DNA of 64,000 nt, from positions 192,029-256,028 of the forward strand of contig JAJVIM010000012.1 of assembly GCA_022071955.1 (NCBI GenBank), given 5' to 3'. Below are positions 17,711 to 26,711 of the stretch, piece after piece. The stretch is from Anaerolineae bacterium (GTDB lineage: Bacteria > Chloroflexota > Anaerolineae > 4572-78 > J111). How positions within the stretch are numbered: position 1 is the first letter of the stretch; each line of letters begins with the position of its first letter. A program made the position numbers and the translations under genes. The notes under the pieces are model-generated. The model made no database searches. It saw nothing but the letters and a program-made list of their open reading frames with translations, and was not told the origin of the DNA.

Positions 17711-17751
17711 AAAAAAGGTGGGATGCGGCGGCATCGTCCCCGCACCCCACC
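17711..17751 (-). terminator. Rho-independent terminator of the FtsX-type permease
   Basis: 12-base arms (GGTGGGGTGCGG with CCGCATCCCACC, one mismatch) followed on the minus strand by TTTTTT. It starts six bases after the permease stop. Confidence 0.9.
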
Positions 17752-17757
17752 TTAAAC

Positions 17758-20157
17758 CTACGCATAGGCCAAACTTTCGCGGACGCTGATGCGGGTGGCG
17801 TTGCGGGCCGGCATCAGCGAAGCCAGCACGGCAATGGCCGCCACCATCGCCAGCCAAACGGCCATGGCCGGGGTGCTGTACTGGTAATCCAGAGCAATAT
17901 CAAACATAGCCCGGCCCATCAGTGCGGCCAGTGGCTGGCCCAGCGCCCAGCTCAGCGGCACGGCCACCAGCCAGCTCAGCACCCCTTGCAGCACACCCTC
18001 TAAAACGAGCATGCCCATAATCACCGGCGTTTTGGCCCCGATGGCCCGCAGCACGCCAATTTCTTTGGTGCGCTCGGTCACGCTGATCGACAGGCTGCCC
18101 ATCAGCCCAATCCCGCCGACAATGGCCATAATCACCGCCAGCCCCATCAGCATGGGAATGTATTGGGCAAAAAAGTTGTCAAAAAAACTCTTTTCCTCGT
18201 AAATGGTTTGGGTGTCGGCCACATCCCAGCCGCGCCGTTCAAACAGCTCTTTCAGTTCTTTGGTAACGGCGGCAGCCGAGGCCGCGTTGCGGCGGTTTAC
18301 CTGCACCAGCAGATCGCGGCCGGCGTTGTATTTGGGCGTGGCCTGAAAAATAGCCTGCTCGGCGGCGTAAATGTTATCGGGGACCGGCACCACGCTCACC
18401 TGCCGGTAAAAGCCGATGACCTGCCACTGCGGCTTGCCCATGTCACCCAGGTTGAGGGTAACAGTCTCACCCAAATGAATGTTGTTGTCGAGGGCGGTTT
18501 CTTCGTTCATAACGATGACCCGGCCATCGCCCGGCCGGAGCCAGCGGCCGGCCACAATTTTGGGCACGTACATCCGGCTGTTTTCCGGCACGCCGATGAG
18601 CCGCGCCCCCACGCCGGCTTCTTTGGTGCGCTGCCCGGCTTTTAGCAGCGAGGCCGGCTCGCTGAAGCGCAGCTCGGTGCTGACGACACCCTCAACCCGC
18701 CCGGCCATCGGTTCCACGCGACTGCGGCGCTGGATGTCTTCAAAAGTGAGGCGCGTTTGGTAGCCGCGCCGGGCCAGCTCGTTATCAACGGTCAAAGTGA
18801 TCGACGCGGAGAGAGTCATCACCATTAAAAAGAGCGTGCCGGCGGTAATCAGCACCAGTTGGGTAAGGCCCAGCCGGCCTTTGCGCCGAAACATATTGCT
18901 CAGGGCCATGGCCTGCGGCGGGGGCAAAAAACGCGCGCCCAGGCGCTCAACCAGCCGGTCGAGCGGGTTGCCGCCAAAATTGCCGCCGATGCCGTAGCTG
19001 GCAATCGCCTCGCGCACGGTGATGAGTGCGCCGCGCAGTACCGGAATGAGCGCCGCCACCAGCGGCACGCCCACAGCGGCGGCGGCCTGCATCAGCAGCG
19101 CCGAGCGGGAAACTTCAAAGGTGCTGTGGTCGATGTTGAAAATATTGAGGAAATAGGTAGCGGCGCTGTAGGCTACCCACGCCCCCAGCGGCAGCGACAC
19201 CAGCAGGGCCAGCAGCCCGTACGCCAGCACGCCGGTGAGATAAATTTTAATGATGGTGGGCATACCGCCGCCGAGCGCCTTCATCACCCCAATCTGGTTG
19301 GTTTGTTCGGTGATGAGCGCCGACAGAGTGTTGTACACCAGCACCACGCTCATAAACAGCGAGACCACCGCCAGCAGTTGCAGCACCAGATTGAGGCCAT
19401 CAAAAAACTTTTTGGCCCAGTGCTCATCGGGTTTGTTGTAGTAAGTTATGCCCACCCCCACGCCCTCTTTGCCCAGCCGGTCTTTGATTTCGCTGGCCAC
19501 GCGGCGGGCCAGCTCGTCGCTGTAGGGCGAAACCTGTACCAGCAGTTGGTTGTATTCACCGGCGGGGATACCAAAGCGCTCCAGCCCTTCGGCGCTCACA
19601 AAAAAGCGGGGGTCATCGCCAAAATCGGGCGAGGTCATAAAATGGTGACGAATGCGGCCGGTTACAGGCAGGGCGCGGTCGGCGCCGTCCAGCTCAAAAA
19701 TCACCTCGTCGCCCAGGTGCAGGCCCAGATAATCAAAGGCGCGGATGTCGATGCCGATGTTGTTGCGGTGCGGCCAGTCGCCGCCCTTGAGCAGCAGCAG
19801 GTTAAATTTTTGGGCGTCGTAGTCGGCCCGCATTTCCAGCTCGGCCGGCTGCCAGTCGTCGGCGGGGTGGAGTTTGTAGCGCACCGGCACACTGTTTTGC
19901 ACTTCAACATCCACCACCCCCTCGATTTTTTTGAGGCGGTCGGCGGTGTCTTCGGTGATGCGGTCTTGCAGCACCATCATCAGGTTGGCCGGGTGAATGG
20001 ATTGGTGGACGCGGTTGAGGTTGGGGATGAGCTGATCGATCATCCCCAAAATAGCCCCCAGGGCAAACACCCCGGCGGCGATGCTCAGCACCGCCAGCAG
20101 GGTGCGGATTTTGTGATGCCACAGATCGGCCCAAACTTTGTTCCAGATAACGCTCAT
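17758..20157 (-). CDS. FtsX/MacB-type ABC transporter permease, two FtsX domains
   Basis: An integral membrane protein of 799 residues. TM1 lies at about 16-40 (IRTLLAVLSIAAGVFALGAI), followed by a large extracytoplasmic MacB-PCD domain, a three-helix FtsX core (LLAVVSLFMSVVLVYNTLSA onward, with the coupling stretch QIGVMKALGGG), a second periplasmic domain and a second FtsX core ending in VRESLAYA with EIGVLRAIGA. Such double permeases bind LolD/MacB-type ATPases to export or extract lipids, lipoproteins or peptides. No ATPase gene is adjacent; the orphan ATPase at 6639 is a candidate partner. The ATG at 20157 has GGGGGT seven bases upstream. Confidence 0.92.
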   Translation of the reverse strand: MSVIWNKVWADLWHHKIRTLLAVLSIAAGVFALGAILGMIDQLIPNLNRVHQSIHPANLMMVLQDRITEDTADRLKKIEGVVDVEVQNSVPVRYKLHPADDWQPAELEMRADYDAQKFNLLLLKGGDWPHRNNIGIDIRAFDYLGLHLGDEVIFELDGADRALPVTGRIRHHFMTSPDFGDDPRFFVSAEGLERFGIPAGEYNQLLVQVSPYSDELARRVASEIKDRLGKEGVGVGITYYNKPDEHWAKKFFDGLNLVLQLLAVVSLFMSVVLVYNTLSALITEQTNQIGVMKALGGGMPTIIKIYLTGVLAYGLLALLVSLPLGAWVAYSAATYFLNIFNIDHSTFEVSRSALLMQAAAAVGVPLVAALIPVLRGALITVREAIASYGIGGNFGGNPLDRLVERLGARFLPPPQAMALSNMFRRKGRLGLTQLVLITAGTLFLMVMTLSASITLTVDNELARRGYQTRLTFEDIQRRSRVEPMAGRVEGVVSTELRFSEPASLLKAGQRTKEAGVGARLIGVPENSRMYVPKIVAGRWLRPGDGRVIVMNEETALDNNIHLGETVTLNLGDMGKPQWQVIGFYRQVSVVPVPDNIYAAEQAIFQATPKYNAGRDLLVQVNRRNAASAAAVTKELKELFERRGWDVADTQTIYEEKSFFDNFFAQYIPMLMGLAVIMAIVGGIGLMGSLSISVTERTKEIGVLRAIGAKTPVIMGMLVLEGVLQGVLSWLVAVPLSWALGQPLAALMGRAMFDIALDYQYSTPAMAVWLAMVAAIAVLASLMPARNATRISVRESLAYA

Positions 20158-20231
20158 TGGTTTACCCCCGTTTTTACTGGTCACTGTAAATCACAACAGT
20201 TTTATTTAACCAGTCAACCGGGTAGAGCGTC

Positions 20232-20249
20232 ATCTACCAAATGGTAGAT
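20232..20249. promoter_or_regulatory. Operator palindrome upstream of the permease
   Basis: ATCTACCA and TGGTAGAT form perfect 8-bp arms around two As, 75 bases before the permease start, with an extra GGTAGA half-site at 20221. The repressor is not identified. Confidence 0.6.
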
Positions 20250-20340
20250 TGTCAAGACCAACAGTAAAAGATTTTAAGGATTCTTCCCTCGCATCGGTCA
20301 GCTCGCAGCCGGCCAGCACCCCGCGCCAGTTGCGGCTGCG

Positions 20341-21720
20341 TTACCCTGCCGGCTTGATATTCTGGTTAACGTGGAAAAGGTTTTGCGAATCATATTTGGC
20401 TTTAACCTGGGCCAGACGGGTGTAATTGCCGCCGTATGCAGCTTTTACCTGTTCTTCCCCTTCGTCCATAATCATATTTACATAGCCGCCCCCAGCCGAG
20501 AAGGGATGCATAGCCAGCCAGTAATCCCTGGCCCAGGCGATCATCCGCTCGTTATTTTGTGGGTCGGGATCAACGCCAACAATAACCTGGGCAAAATTGG
20601 CGTTGCGATAACCCCAGGCCGTGTCCTGCGCCCCCACCCGGCCCGCCGCGCCATTGATGGGATAGATGTGCATGGTTGATTGCATGGTGGGCAATTGGGC
20701 TCCATATTTAACGTGCAGATCGATCATTTTGTCGTCATATTTATTGAAGAAATCCGCCCGCCAATACCATTGCAGACCCGCCGGATACAGGGCATCGAAC
20801 ATGCCTTGCAGCACCGGGAAGGGAATTGGGCCGGCAAAATCAATGGCCGGGGGGCCAAACTGGCGGATGGGTTTGAAGGCGGCTTCGGCGGTTTCCAGCG
20901 CGCCGGTGTAACACCAAACCACGGCGCACATTTTTTGCAGATGATACTGTTCGGGGAAGGGAGCCGCCGGCGGCACGGTCACAAAACCAAACCAGCCGTT
21001 CATCTCGTCGGGCGCATTGAGTATGAAATTTTGCCAGAATTTGATTAAATCGGCGGCCCTGTCCAGCGGCCACAGTATCGGCCCACCATAAACGGTGTGA
21101 GTCGGCTGCCCTTTGAACAGAAACGAAGTGACCACGCCAAAATTGCCGCCGCCGCCACGCACGGCCCAAAAGAGATCGGCGTTCTCTGTAGCGCTGGCGG
21201 TGACAAAGCGGCCATCGGCCAGAACCATATCGACGCTCAGGAAATTATCGATGGTCAGACCATATTTGCGTGAGAGATAACCAATACCGCCGCCGAGCGC
21301 CAGCCCGCCCACGCCTGTGCTGGAGAGAAACCCGGACGGCACCGCCAGTCCAAAGGGGTGGGTGGCGTGATCAACATCTCCCCAAACACAACCGCCTTCT
21401 ACCCGGACGGTGTTGTTGGCCGGATCAACCCGGATTCCCCGCATCCGCGATAAATCAATAACCAGGCCGTCATCGCAGGTGCCAAAACCCGGCCCATTAT
21501 GGCTGCCGCCCCGCACAGCCACGGGCAGGTGGTTATTGCGGCCAAAATTAACGGCACTGATAACATCGGCCGCATCAACACACCGGGCAATAAGCGCCGG
21601 GTGTTTGTCGATCATGGCATTGTAAACCTTGCGCGCCTCATTGTAAGCCGAGTCGCCGGGTAAAATCAGGTCGCCGCGCAACTGAGTACGGAATTCATCA
21701 ACTTGCTGTTGAGCTAACAT
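20341..21720 (-). CDS. FAD-linked oxidase of the berberine-bridge (BBE/PCMH) family
   Basis: A 459-residue flavoenzyme. The PCMH FAD domain shows VAVRGGSHN (H74 is the expected 8-alpha-histidyl FAD link), GLVIDLSRM, VEGGCVWGDVD and VGGLALGGGIGYLSRKYG, and the C-terminal BBE motif is NLFHVNQNIKP. In bicovalent members a GxCxxVGxGGH motif adds a cysteinyl bond; here the segment is GFLSSTGVGG, so the flavin is probably attached through His only. These enzymes oxidise sugars, alkaloids or polyketides. GGAG lies six bases before the ATG. There is no signal peptide. The BTAD regulator gene ends 146 bases upstream and SARP-like repeats precede this gene. Confidence 0.92.
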   Translation of the reverse strand: MLAQQQVDEFRTQLRGDLILPGDSAYNEARKVYNAMIDKHPALIARCVDAADVISAVNFGRNNHLPVAVRGGSHNGPGFGTCDDGLVIDLSRMRGIRVDPANNTVRVEGGCVWGDVDHATHPFGLAVPSGFLSSTGVGGLALGGGIGYLSRKYGLTIDNFLSVDMVLADGRFVTASATENADLFWAVRGGGGNFGVVTSFLFKGQPTHTVYGGPILWPLDRAADLIKFWQNFILNAPDEMNGWFGFVTVPPAAPFPEQYHLQKMCAVVWCYTGALETAEAAFKPIRQFGPPAIDFAGPIPFPVLQGMFDALYPAGLQWYWRADFFNKYDDKMIDLHVKYGAQLPTMQSTMHIYPINGAAGRVGAQDTAWGYRNANFAQVIVGVDPDPQNNERMIAWARDYWLAMHPFSAGGGYVNMIMDEGEEQVKAAYGGNYTRLAQVKAKYDSQNLFHVNQNIKPAG

Positions 21721-21789
21721 TTTTATCTCCTTTTGTCTAAAAAATATTGGGTTAATCCAGACTGCCGGCAGGACTGTGTTGGTGAAGAT

Positions 21790-21834
21790 ACTTTACCAAA
21801 GGAGGCGTTAGCCAAACGTTAGTTTTGTCGTTAG
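21790..21834 (-). promoter_or_regulatory. SARP-like direct repeats ahead of the FAD oxidase
   Basis: Three CTAACG repeats (minus strand; CGTTAG at 21829, 21817 and 21806) spaced 12 and 11 bases, followed ten bases later by TAAAGT (21795-21790), a plausible -10. SARP/BTAD activators bind direct repeats spaced about 11 bp just upstream of the -10. The BTAD regulator is the next gene upstream. Confidence 0.6.
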
Positions 21835-21866
21835 TAACGGAAAGTTTTTTGAGGAAAAAAAATGGC

Positions 21867-24800
21867 TTATAGCTGGGCCATTAACGCCTGAGCCGTTTGC
21901 AGATCGGGGGTATCAAAGCCTTCGGTGAACCAGGCATAAACCGGAGCCAGAAGATGTTTGGCTGCCAATGGACGGCCATTAGCTTGCCACAGCCGGGCCA
22001 GGCTGGTGGCGGCCCGCAATTCAAGCGATTTCACCCGTTGGGCCCGGGCTATTTCAAGGGCGCGTTGGAACGCTGTTTCAACATTGCCGGAGTTTGTGCT
22101 TTGCGCCCACAACAGTTCGCCGCGGAGCCGGTAGATTTCCGCATCCCACCAATGCTCATCATTTTGCCGAGACTCGGCCAGCGCCAGGTCTACGGCGTTT
22201 AGTCCTTCCTCAAAATGCCCGGCTTTGAGGCTTGCCTGAGCTAAAAAGGAGAAGTAAACGGGCAATCTGATGCGCGCCCCGGTTTTGGTAAACACGCTGA
22301 TCGAACGGCGTAATTCGGCCAGATGCTCCGTGTCAGGCTGTTGTTCCGCCCGGGCAAACCGGACCAGGATATTGGCCCAGGCGCGATAATACGGCGCTTT
22401 GTACTCATCTGTCAGCGCATATGCCTCTTCGGCGACGGCGCGAAAGGTTTCTCTGCCAGCACACCAGGCTTGCAGCATGGCCAGATAGGTGATGGCCAGG
22501 GCCTGATTGAAGGGCTGGGCAAATTCGCGGGCAAACTTAATGGCTTCCTGAGCGTGACGAAGCGCCAACTGGGGATACCCCAAACACCACACGGCGTGGG
22601 CATTCCAGGCTAAGCCATGCACCAGATAGTTCAAGCCTTGCGATTCTTGCAGGTCGCGGATACGTTTGTCATCGCGCACGGTGACAATCTTTTCAAACAA
22701 TTTTCTGGCTTCAACCATCTGCCCCATCAGCAGTTTGGCACCTGTCAGATAAATTTCGGCAAATGGGGGTGGAGTGAGTTGGGCCTGCCTGAAAAGCTCG
22801 TCTGCCCGGGCGTTGGCCCGTTCAACTTCTTTGTAACGCGCCTGAACCACATAGAGCGTTTGCAGACCAAACAAAGTACGAAGACGCTGTTCAACTGTGC
22901 CAACCTTGTCGCTCAAAATCACAACCCGGTTCAGTACCTGCTCTTCTTCCCGCGAGGCCCAACCTTTGCTGATGCGGTACAATGTTGCCAGTTCCAACTG
23001 CACCGCCAGTTCCTGAATATCTCGTTTGGTGTTTGCCGGTAGTCGCGCCAACAATTCTAATCCGCGGGTATAGAGGGTGATGGCCTCTTCATTGGCGTAC
23101 ACATTGGCGGCAACGGAACCGGCCCGCTGATAGTAGGGGATAGCCTGTTCAAACAAGCCAGCCTGTTCATAATGCGCTGCCACCTGCGGGCTGACAGAGT
23201 CAAGATCATCTGCATTGAGGGCTTCAAGCGCCTGGGCAATGCGGCGATGAAGCAAACGACGTTGGGGGGTGCTGGTTTCAGCGTAGGCTACTTCACGCAA
23301 TTTGTCGTGGGTAAAGTCGAACACATTGACGCTTTGCTCGTGGACGATGCGTCTTTGCCATAATTCATCAAGGGCGCGAACGATGGTCTCCTCGTTTTCA
23401 CGTCCGGTGAGCACCAGCAGGCCAAGCGTAAAGGCGCGTCCAGTGGCTGCCCCAATCTCGGCCACTTTGCGGGCCGTTGGAGAGAGTTGGGTCAGCCGCC
23501 CGGCAATCACCGCCTGAACCCGGGGGGGCAGGATCGACGAATGAGGAGACACGGAGGTCATTAACGCAGTGAGGTCTGAGGGAACAATTTGGGACAGGCC
23601 CGCCCGGACAGTCTCAACAACGAAAAGCGGGTTGCCTTCGGTTTCACGGTACAAACGAACAGTGGCCATATCATCCAGGGTGTGGCCCTGAACCTGGGCC
23701 GCCAGTTTGGCCGTTTCCGCGGCATCAAGCGCAGAAAGTTCGATGACGGTAATCCGATTTTCAACCTGTAACTGCCGGGCCAATACGGAAAGAGGGTGAT
23801 CAGATGGCGATTCTTCGCCGCGGGCTGTGCCCAAAACAAGCAGGGCGTGGCGCGGCCCAAAACGCAACAGAAAATGAAGCCACTCCAGCGTTTCCTGATC
23901 GCACCAGTGCAAGTCGTCAATCCACAGCAGTAGCGGAGGCGCTGCCGCCAGCACGCCCCGCGCCAGCGCCTCAAAAAAACGCTGTCGCCGGCCATATTCG
24001 GTAATCGGTTCGGGCCGGGTCAGGTTGGGGTAGTCATTTAAAAGTTCAGGCAGCAACCGGACTATTTCTGTCAGCCAAATGGAAGAGAGCGAGGCCAAAT
24101 GCGGGCGCAAAGCATCACTGCGCAACCATTCGGTAACAGGCGCCAGAGACAGGCGTCCCTCTGCACCATAAGAACGCGTGTGGGCGGCGGCAAAACCCTG
24201 TTGTGCGGCCCAATTGAACAACTCCTCCGCCAGACGCGATTTGCCAATACCCGCCTCGCCGGTGATCAGGGCAAGATGCGCGCCGCTGCTCGCCGCGTGC
24301 CGCCAAACCGTTTGCAGCCGTTGCCATTCTGCCTGCCTCCCTACCAGCTTTAACGACTCTGCGCCGGGTGAGGTATCAGAATCAAGGCGGACGAACCGGG
24401 CCGGCTGCTGCCGCAAACGGTCATACGCTGCCTTAAGGGCATTGCCCGGTTCAGCGCCCAACTCCCGCCGGAGAGTTTCAACGGCGGTCTGGTAAACGTG
24501 CCGCGCACCGGCATAATCGTCATTAAGACCATGCAATCGCATCAACGCCAAATACACAGTTTCATCCAGCGGATTAAGCTGGTGCAAATGCTGGGCGGTT
24601 TGAAGCGCAGCACTGTAATCGCGCTGCGTTTCAAGAACGTGCATCAGTTTTTGGCAGGCGGCGTGGTAATTTTGCTGCTGGCGCCCGCGCTCCGGGATAA
24701 TCCAATCATCGTAGCAGCCCGGCAGCAGGTCCCCTTGATAGTATGAGCACGCCTGTTCCAACATCTGCCGAACGGTGCCGGTATCGCCCTGCTGTTCGGC

Positions 24801-25151
24801 GGCATCTGCTTTTTGCAGAGTGCGTTCAAAACGGTGTACATCAATAACTTGCCCGTCGTCCGTTTTCCAATAAACCGTATTGGCATTGATTTCCAGAAAC
24901 CGCTTTGGGGATGGCAGCGCGTGACGAAGCTGAAATAAGAACTGGCGCAAATTATTACGAGCCTGCGCTTCTGTTGTGTCGGGCCAAAGGAGAAAGGCAA
25001 AATGCTGGCGCAATTGGGGAATATCAGCGTGCAAAATTAAATAGGCGAGGCATGACTGCAACCGCGCGGAATTTACGCCCGTAACCGGTTGGTCATTATA
25101 AATAAGGTTAAATCCCCCCAACAGTTGGACGCCCAAAACAGGGTGTGCCAT
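21867..25151 (-). CDS. BTAD/AAA/TPR transcriptional regulator (SARP-LAL like)
   Basis: A 1094-residue multi-domain regulator. Residues 1-95 form an OmpR-type winged helix (LLGGFNLIYNDQPV, then LLWPDTTEAQARNNLRQFLF), 100-255 a bacterial transcriptional activation domain rich in helical repeats, and about 275-560 an AAA/STAND ATPase with Walker A ITGEAGIGKSRLAEEL and Walker B PPLLLWIDDLHW; the rest is TPR-like to the end. Unlike LuxR-type LAL proteins there is no C-terminal helix-turn-helix. The ATG at 25151 is chosen for the AAAGG upstream; a TTG five codons earlier is possible. It lies upstream of the FAD oxidase in the same direction and is the obvious candidate to act on the direct repeats there. 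Confidence 0.9.
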   Translation of the reverse strand: MAHPVLGVQLLGGFNLIYNDQPVTGVNSARLQSCLAYLILHADIPQLRQHFAFLLWPDTTEAQARNNLRQFLFQLRHALPSPKRFLEINANTVYWKTDDGQVIDVHRFERTLQKADAAEQQGDTGTVRQMLEQACSYYQGDLLPGCYDDWIIPERGRQQQNYHAACQKLMHVLETQRDYSAALQTAQHLHQLNPLDETVYLALMRLHGLNDDYAGARHVYQTAVETLRRELGAEPGNALKAAYDRLRQQPARFVRLDSDTSPGAESLKLVGRQAEWQRLQTVWRHAASSGAHLALITGEAGIGKSRLAEELFNWAAQQGFAAAHTRSYGAEGRLSLAPVTEWLRSDALRPHLASLSSIWLTEIVRLLPELLNDYPNLTRPEPITEYGRRQRFFEALARGVLAAAPPLLLWIDDLHWCDQETLEWLHFLLRFGPRHALLVLGTARGEESPSDHPLSVLARQLQVENRITVIELSALDAAETAKLAAQVQGHTLDDMATVRLYRETEGNPLFVVETVRAGLSQIVPSDLTALMTSVSPHSSILPPRVQAVIAGRLTQLSPTARKVAEIGAATGRAFTLGLLVLTGRENEETIVRALDELWQRRIVHEQSVNVFDFTHDKLREVAYAETSTPQRRLLHRRIAQALEALNADDLDSVSPQVAAHYEQAGLFEQAIPYYQRAGSVAANVYANEEAITLYTRGLELLARLPANTKRDIQELAVQLELATLYRISKGWASREEEQVLNRVVILSDKVGTVEQRLRTLFGLQTLYVVQARYKEVERANARADELFRQAQLTPPPFAEIYLTGAKLLMGQMVEARKLFEKIVTVRDDKRIRDLQESQGLNYLVHGLAWNAHAVWCLGYPQLALRHAQEAIKFAREFAQPFNQALAITYLAMLQAWCAGRETFRAVAEEAYALTDEYKAPYYRAWANILVRFARAEQQPDTEHLAELRRSISVFTKTGARIRLPVYFSFLAQASLKAGHFEEGLNAVDLALAESRQNDEHWWDAEIYRLRGELLWAQSTNSGNVETAFQRALEIARAQRVKSLELRAATSLARLWQANGRPLAAKHLLAPVYAWFTEGFDTPDLQTAQALMAQL

Positions 25152-25353
25152 AAGATAACCTTTCAACTATCGCGTATATTATTATAGGGGATTTTTGAAA
25201 AAATGACGAGGGCAAAATCCGGGAGTATATTCAAAATAAATGAAAAGTGATAAAACAGGCGATGGCGCACCCCGAATTATTGCCGGAGTTTTTTGGTTAA
25301 TAACGCCGCGCAGGCTATTTTATCATGCGTCAGGGATTACAGGAGGGATGCCG

Positions 25354-26664
25354 ATGAAGCCGCTTTACCGCCAGTTGCTCGCCGGATTATTGGCCCTAAT
25401 TTTGCTGCGACCGCTGCCCGTGTGGGCCGATGGGCCAACCCTCGGTGGCTGCCCGCTGTTCCCGGTCGATAACATCTGGAACACGCCCATCGACCAACTG
25501 CCGGTAGACGCCAGCTCCAGCGCTTACATCACGTCTATCGGCGCGACTACCCGCCTGCACGCCGATTTTGGCGCCGGCGAATGGCCGCCCGGCTCCGGCA
25601 GTAAAATTGGCATCCCCTTTGTAGTGGTGCCCGCCAGCCAGCCGTTGGTCGCCATCACCAGCTTTTTGTACGCCAGCCAGAGCGACCCCGGCCCCTACCC
25701 CATCCCGCCCAACGCGCCCATCGAAGGTGCGCCCAGCACCAGCGGCGACCGGCACGTGCTGGTGCTGCGCCAGGGCGAATGCAAATTGTACGAACTGTAC
25801 CGGGCCTTCCCCAACGGCAATGGCACCTGGCGCGGCGATTCCGGGGCGGTTTTCACCCTGACCGGCCACACCCTGCGCCCGGATGGCTGGACCTCGGCCG
25901 ATGCCGCCGGCCTGCCCATTCTGCCCGGTTTGGCCCGTTACGACGAAGTGTTAGCCGGCGAGATCAAGCACGCCCTGCGCTTTACCGCGCCCCAAACCCG
26001 GCGGGGCTACGTTTGGCCGGCCCGTCATTTTGCCTCCAGCAATACCAGCGCCGCCCTGCCACCGATGGGCCAACGCTTCCGGCTCAAAGCCAGCTTTGTG
26101 ATTGACAACAGCTTTTCGCCGCAGGGGCGGGTACTGCTGCGGGCCATGCAGAAGTACGGGCTGATCCTGGCCGACAACGGCTCGGCCTGGTACATCTCCG
26201 GCGCGCCGGATGAGCGCTGGGACAACGATGCTCTGACCGCCGATTTCAATCGGGTGCGGGGCAGCGATTTTGAGGCGGTTAATGTTTCCAGCTTGCAGAT
26301 ATCCGCCAACTCCGGGCAGGTGGTCGGCTTTGGGCTGGCCGTTACCCCGGCCGGGCGGGCTGTTAACCCCGGAGCCAGTGTGCCCTTCACCCTGACCGTC
26401 AGTTACAACGGCAGTTTCAGCCAGCCGGTCGCCCTGACTGCGGTGGTCAGCCCGGCGCTGCCGCTGCAATTGCAGCCAACCGGCGTCAGCACCACAGGCA
26501 GCGCCGTCGTCACGTTGACCGACACCCACTCCGGCCAATTGCTGCCGGGGGTGTGGCACACCCTGTGGCTAACGGCCACCGGCGGCGGGTTGACCCGAAC
26601 CGCACAAACCTGGCTGCTGGTCGGCGGCAGCCGGGTTTATTTACCGCTGCTGCTCAAACCCTGA
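25354..26664 (+). CDS. Secreted protein of unknown function with FLP/YLP-type C-terminal tail
   Basis: A 436-residue exported protein. The signal peptide (MKPLYRQLLAGLLALILL, cleavage near VWADG) is followed by a conserved-looking domain with FPVDNIWNTPIDQLPV, RLHADFGAGEW and RHFASSNTSAALPPMGQR, then a C-terminal Ig-like module (about 340-425) and the tail SRVYLPLLLKP. The second ATG at 25354 is chosen because AGGAGG lies seven bases before it. I do not recognise a catalytic motif in the main domain. It converges with the gene on the other strand, 47 bases apart, which encodes another secreted protein with the same type of tail. Confidence 0.82.
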   Translation: MKPLYRQLLAGLLALILLRPLPVWADGPTLGGCPLFPVDNIWNTPIDQLPVDASSSAYITSIGATTRLHADFGAGEWPPGSGSKIGIPFVVVPASQPLVAITSFLYASQSDPGPYPIPPNAPIEGAPSTSGDRHVLVLRQGECKLYELYRAFPNGNGTWRGDSGAVFTLTGHTLRPDGWTSADAAGLPILPGLARYDEVLAGEIKHALRFTAPQTRRGYVWPARHFASSNTSAALPPMGQRFRLKASFVIDNSFSPQGRVLLRAMQKYGLILADNGSAWYISGAPDERWDNDALTADFNRVRGSDFEAVNVSSLQISANSGQVVGFGLAVTPAGRAVNPGASVPFTLTVSYNGSFSQPVALTAVVSPALPLQLQPTGVSTTGSAVVTLTDTHSGQLLPGVWHTLWLTATGGGLTRTAQTWLLVGGSRVYLPLLLKP

Positions 26665-26711
26665 GCCGTCCCGGCTCCCGGCCGTTATTCGGCCAGGTCC
26701 GTTAAAGTTCC

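Noticed and set aside
17441..17857. Minus-strand ORF of 138 codons across the protease leader
   Set aside because: It spans the permease terminator and the palindrome and has no family signal; it is a shadow.
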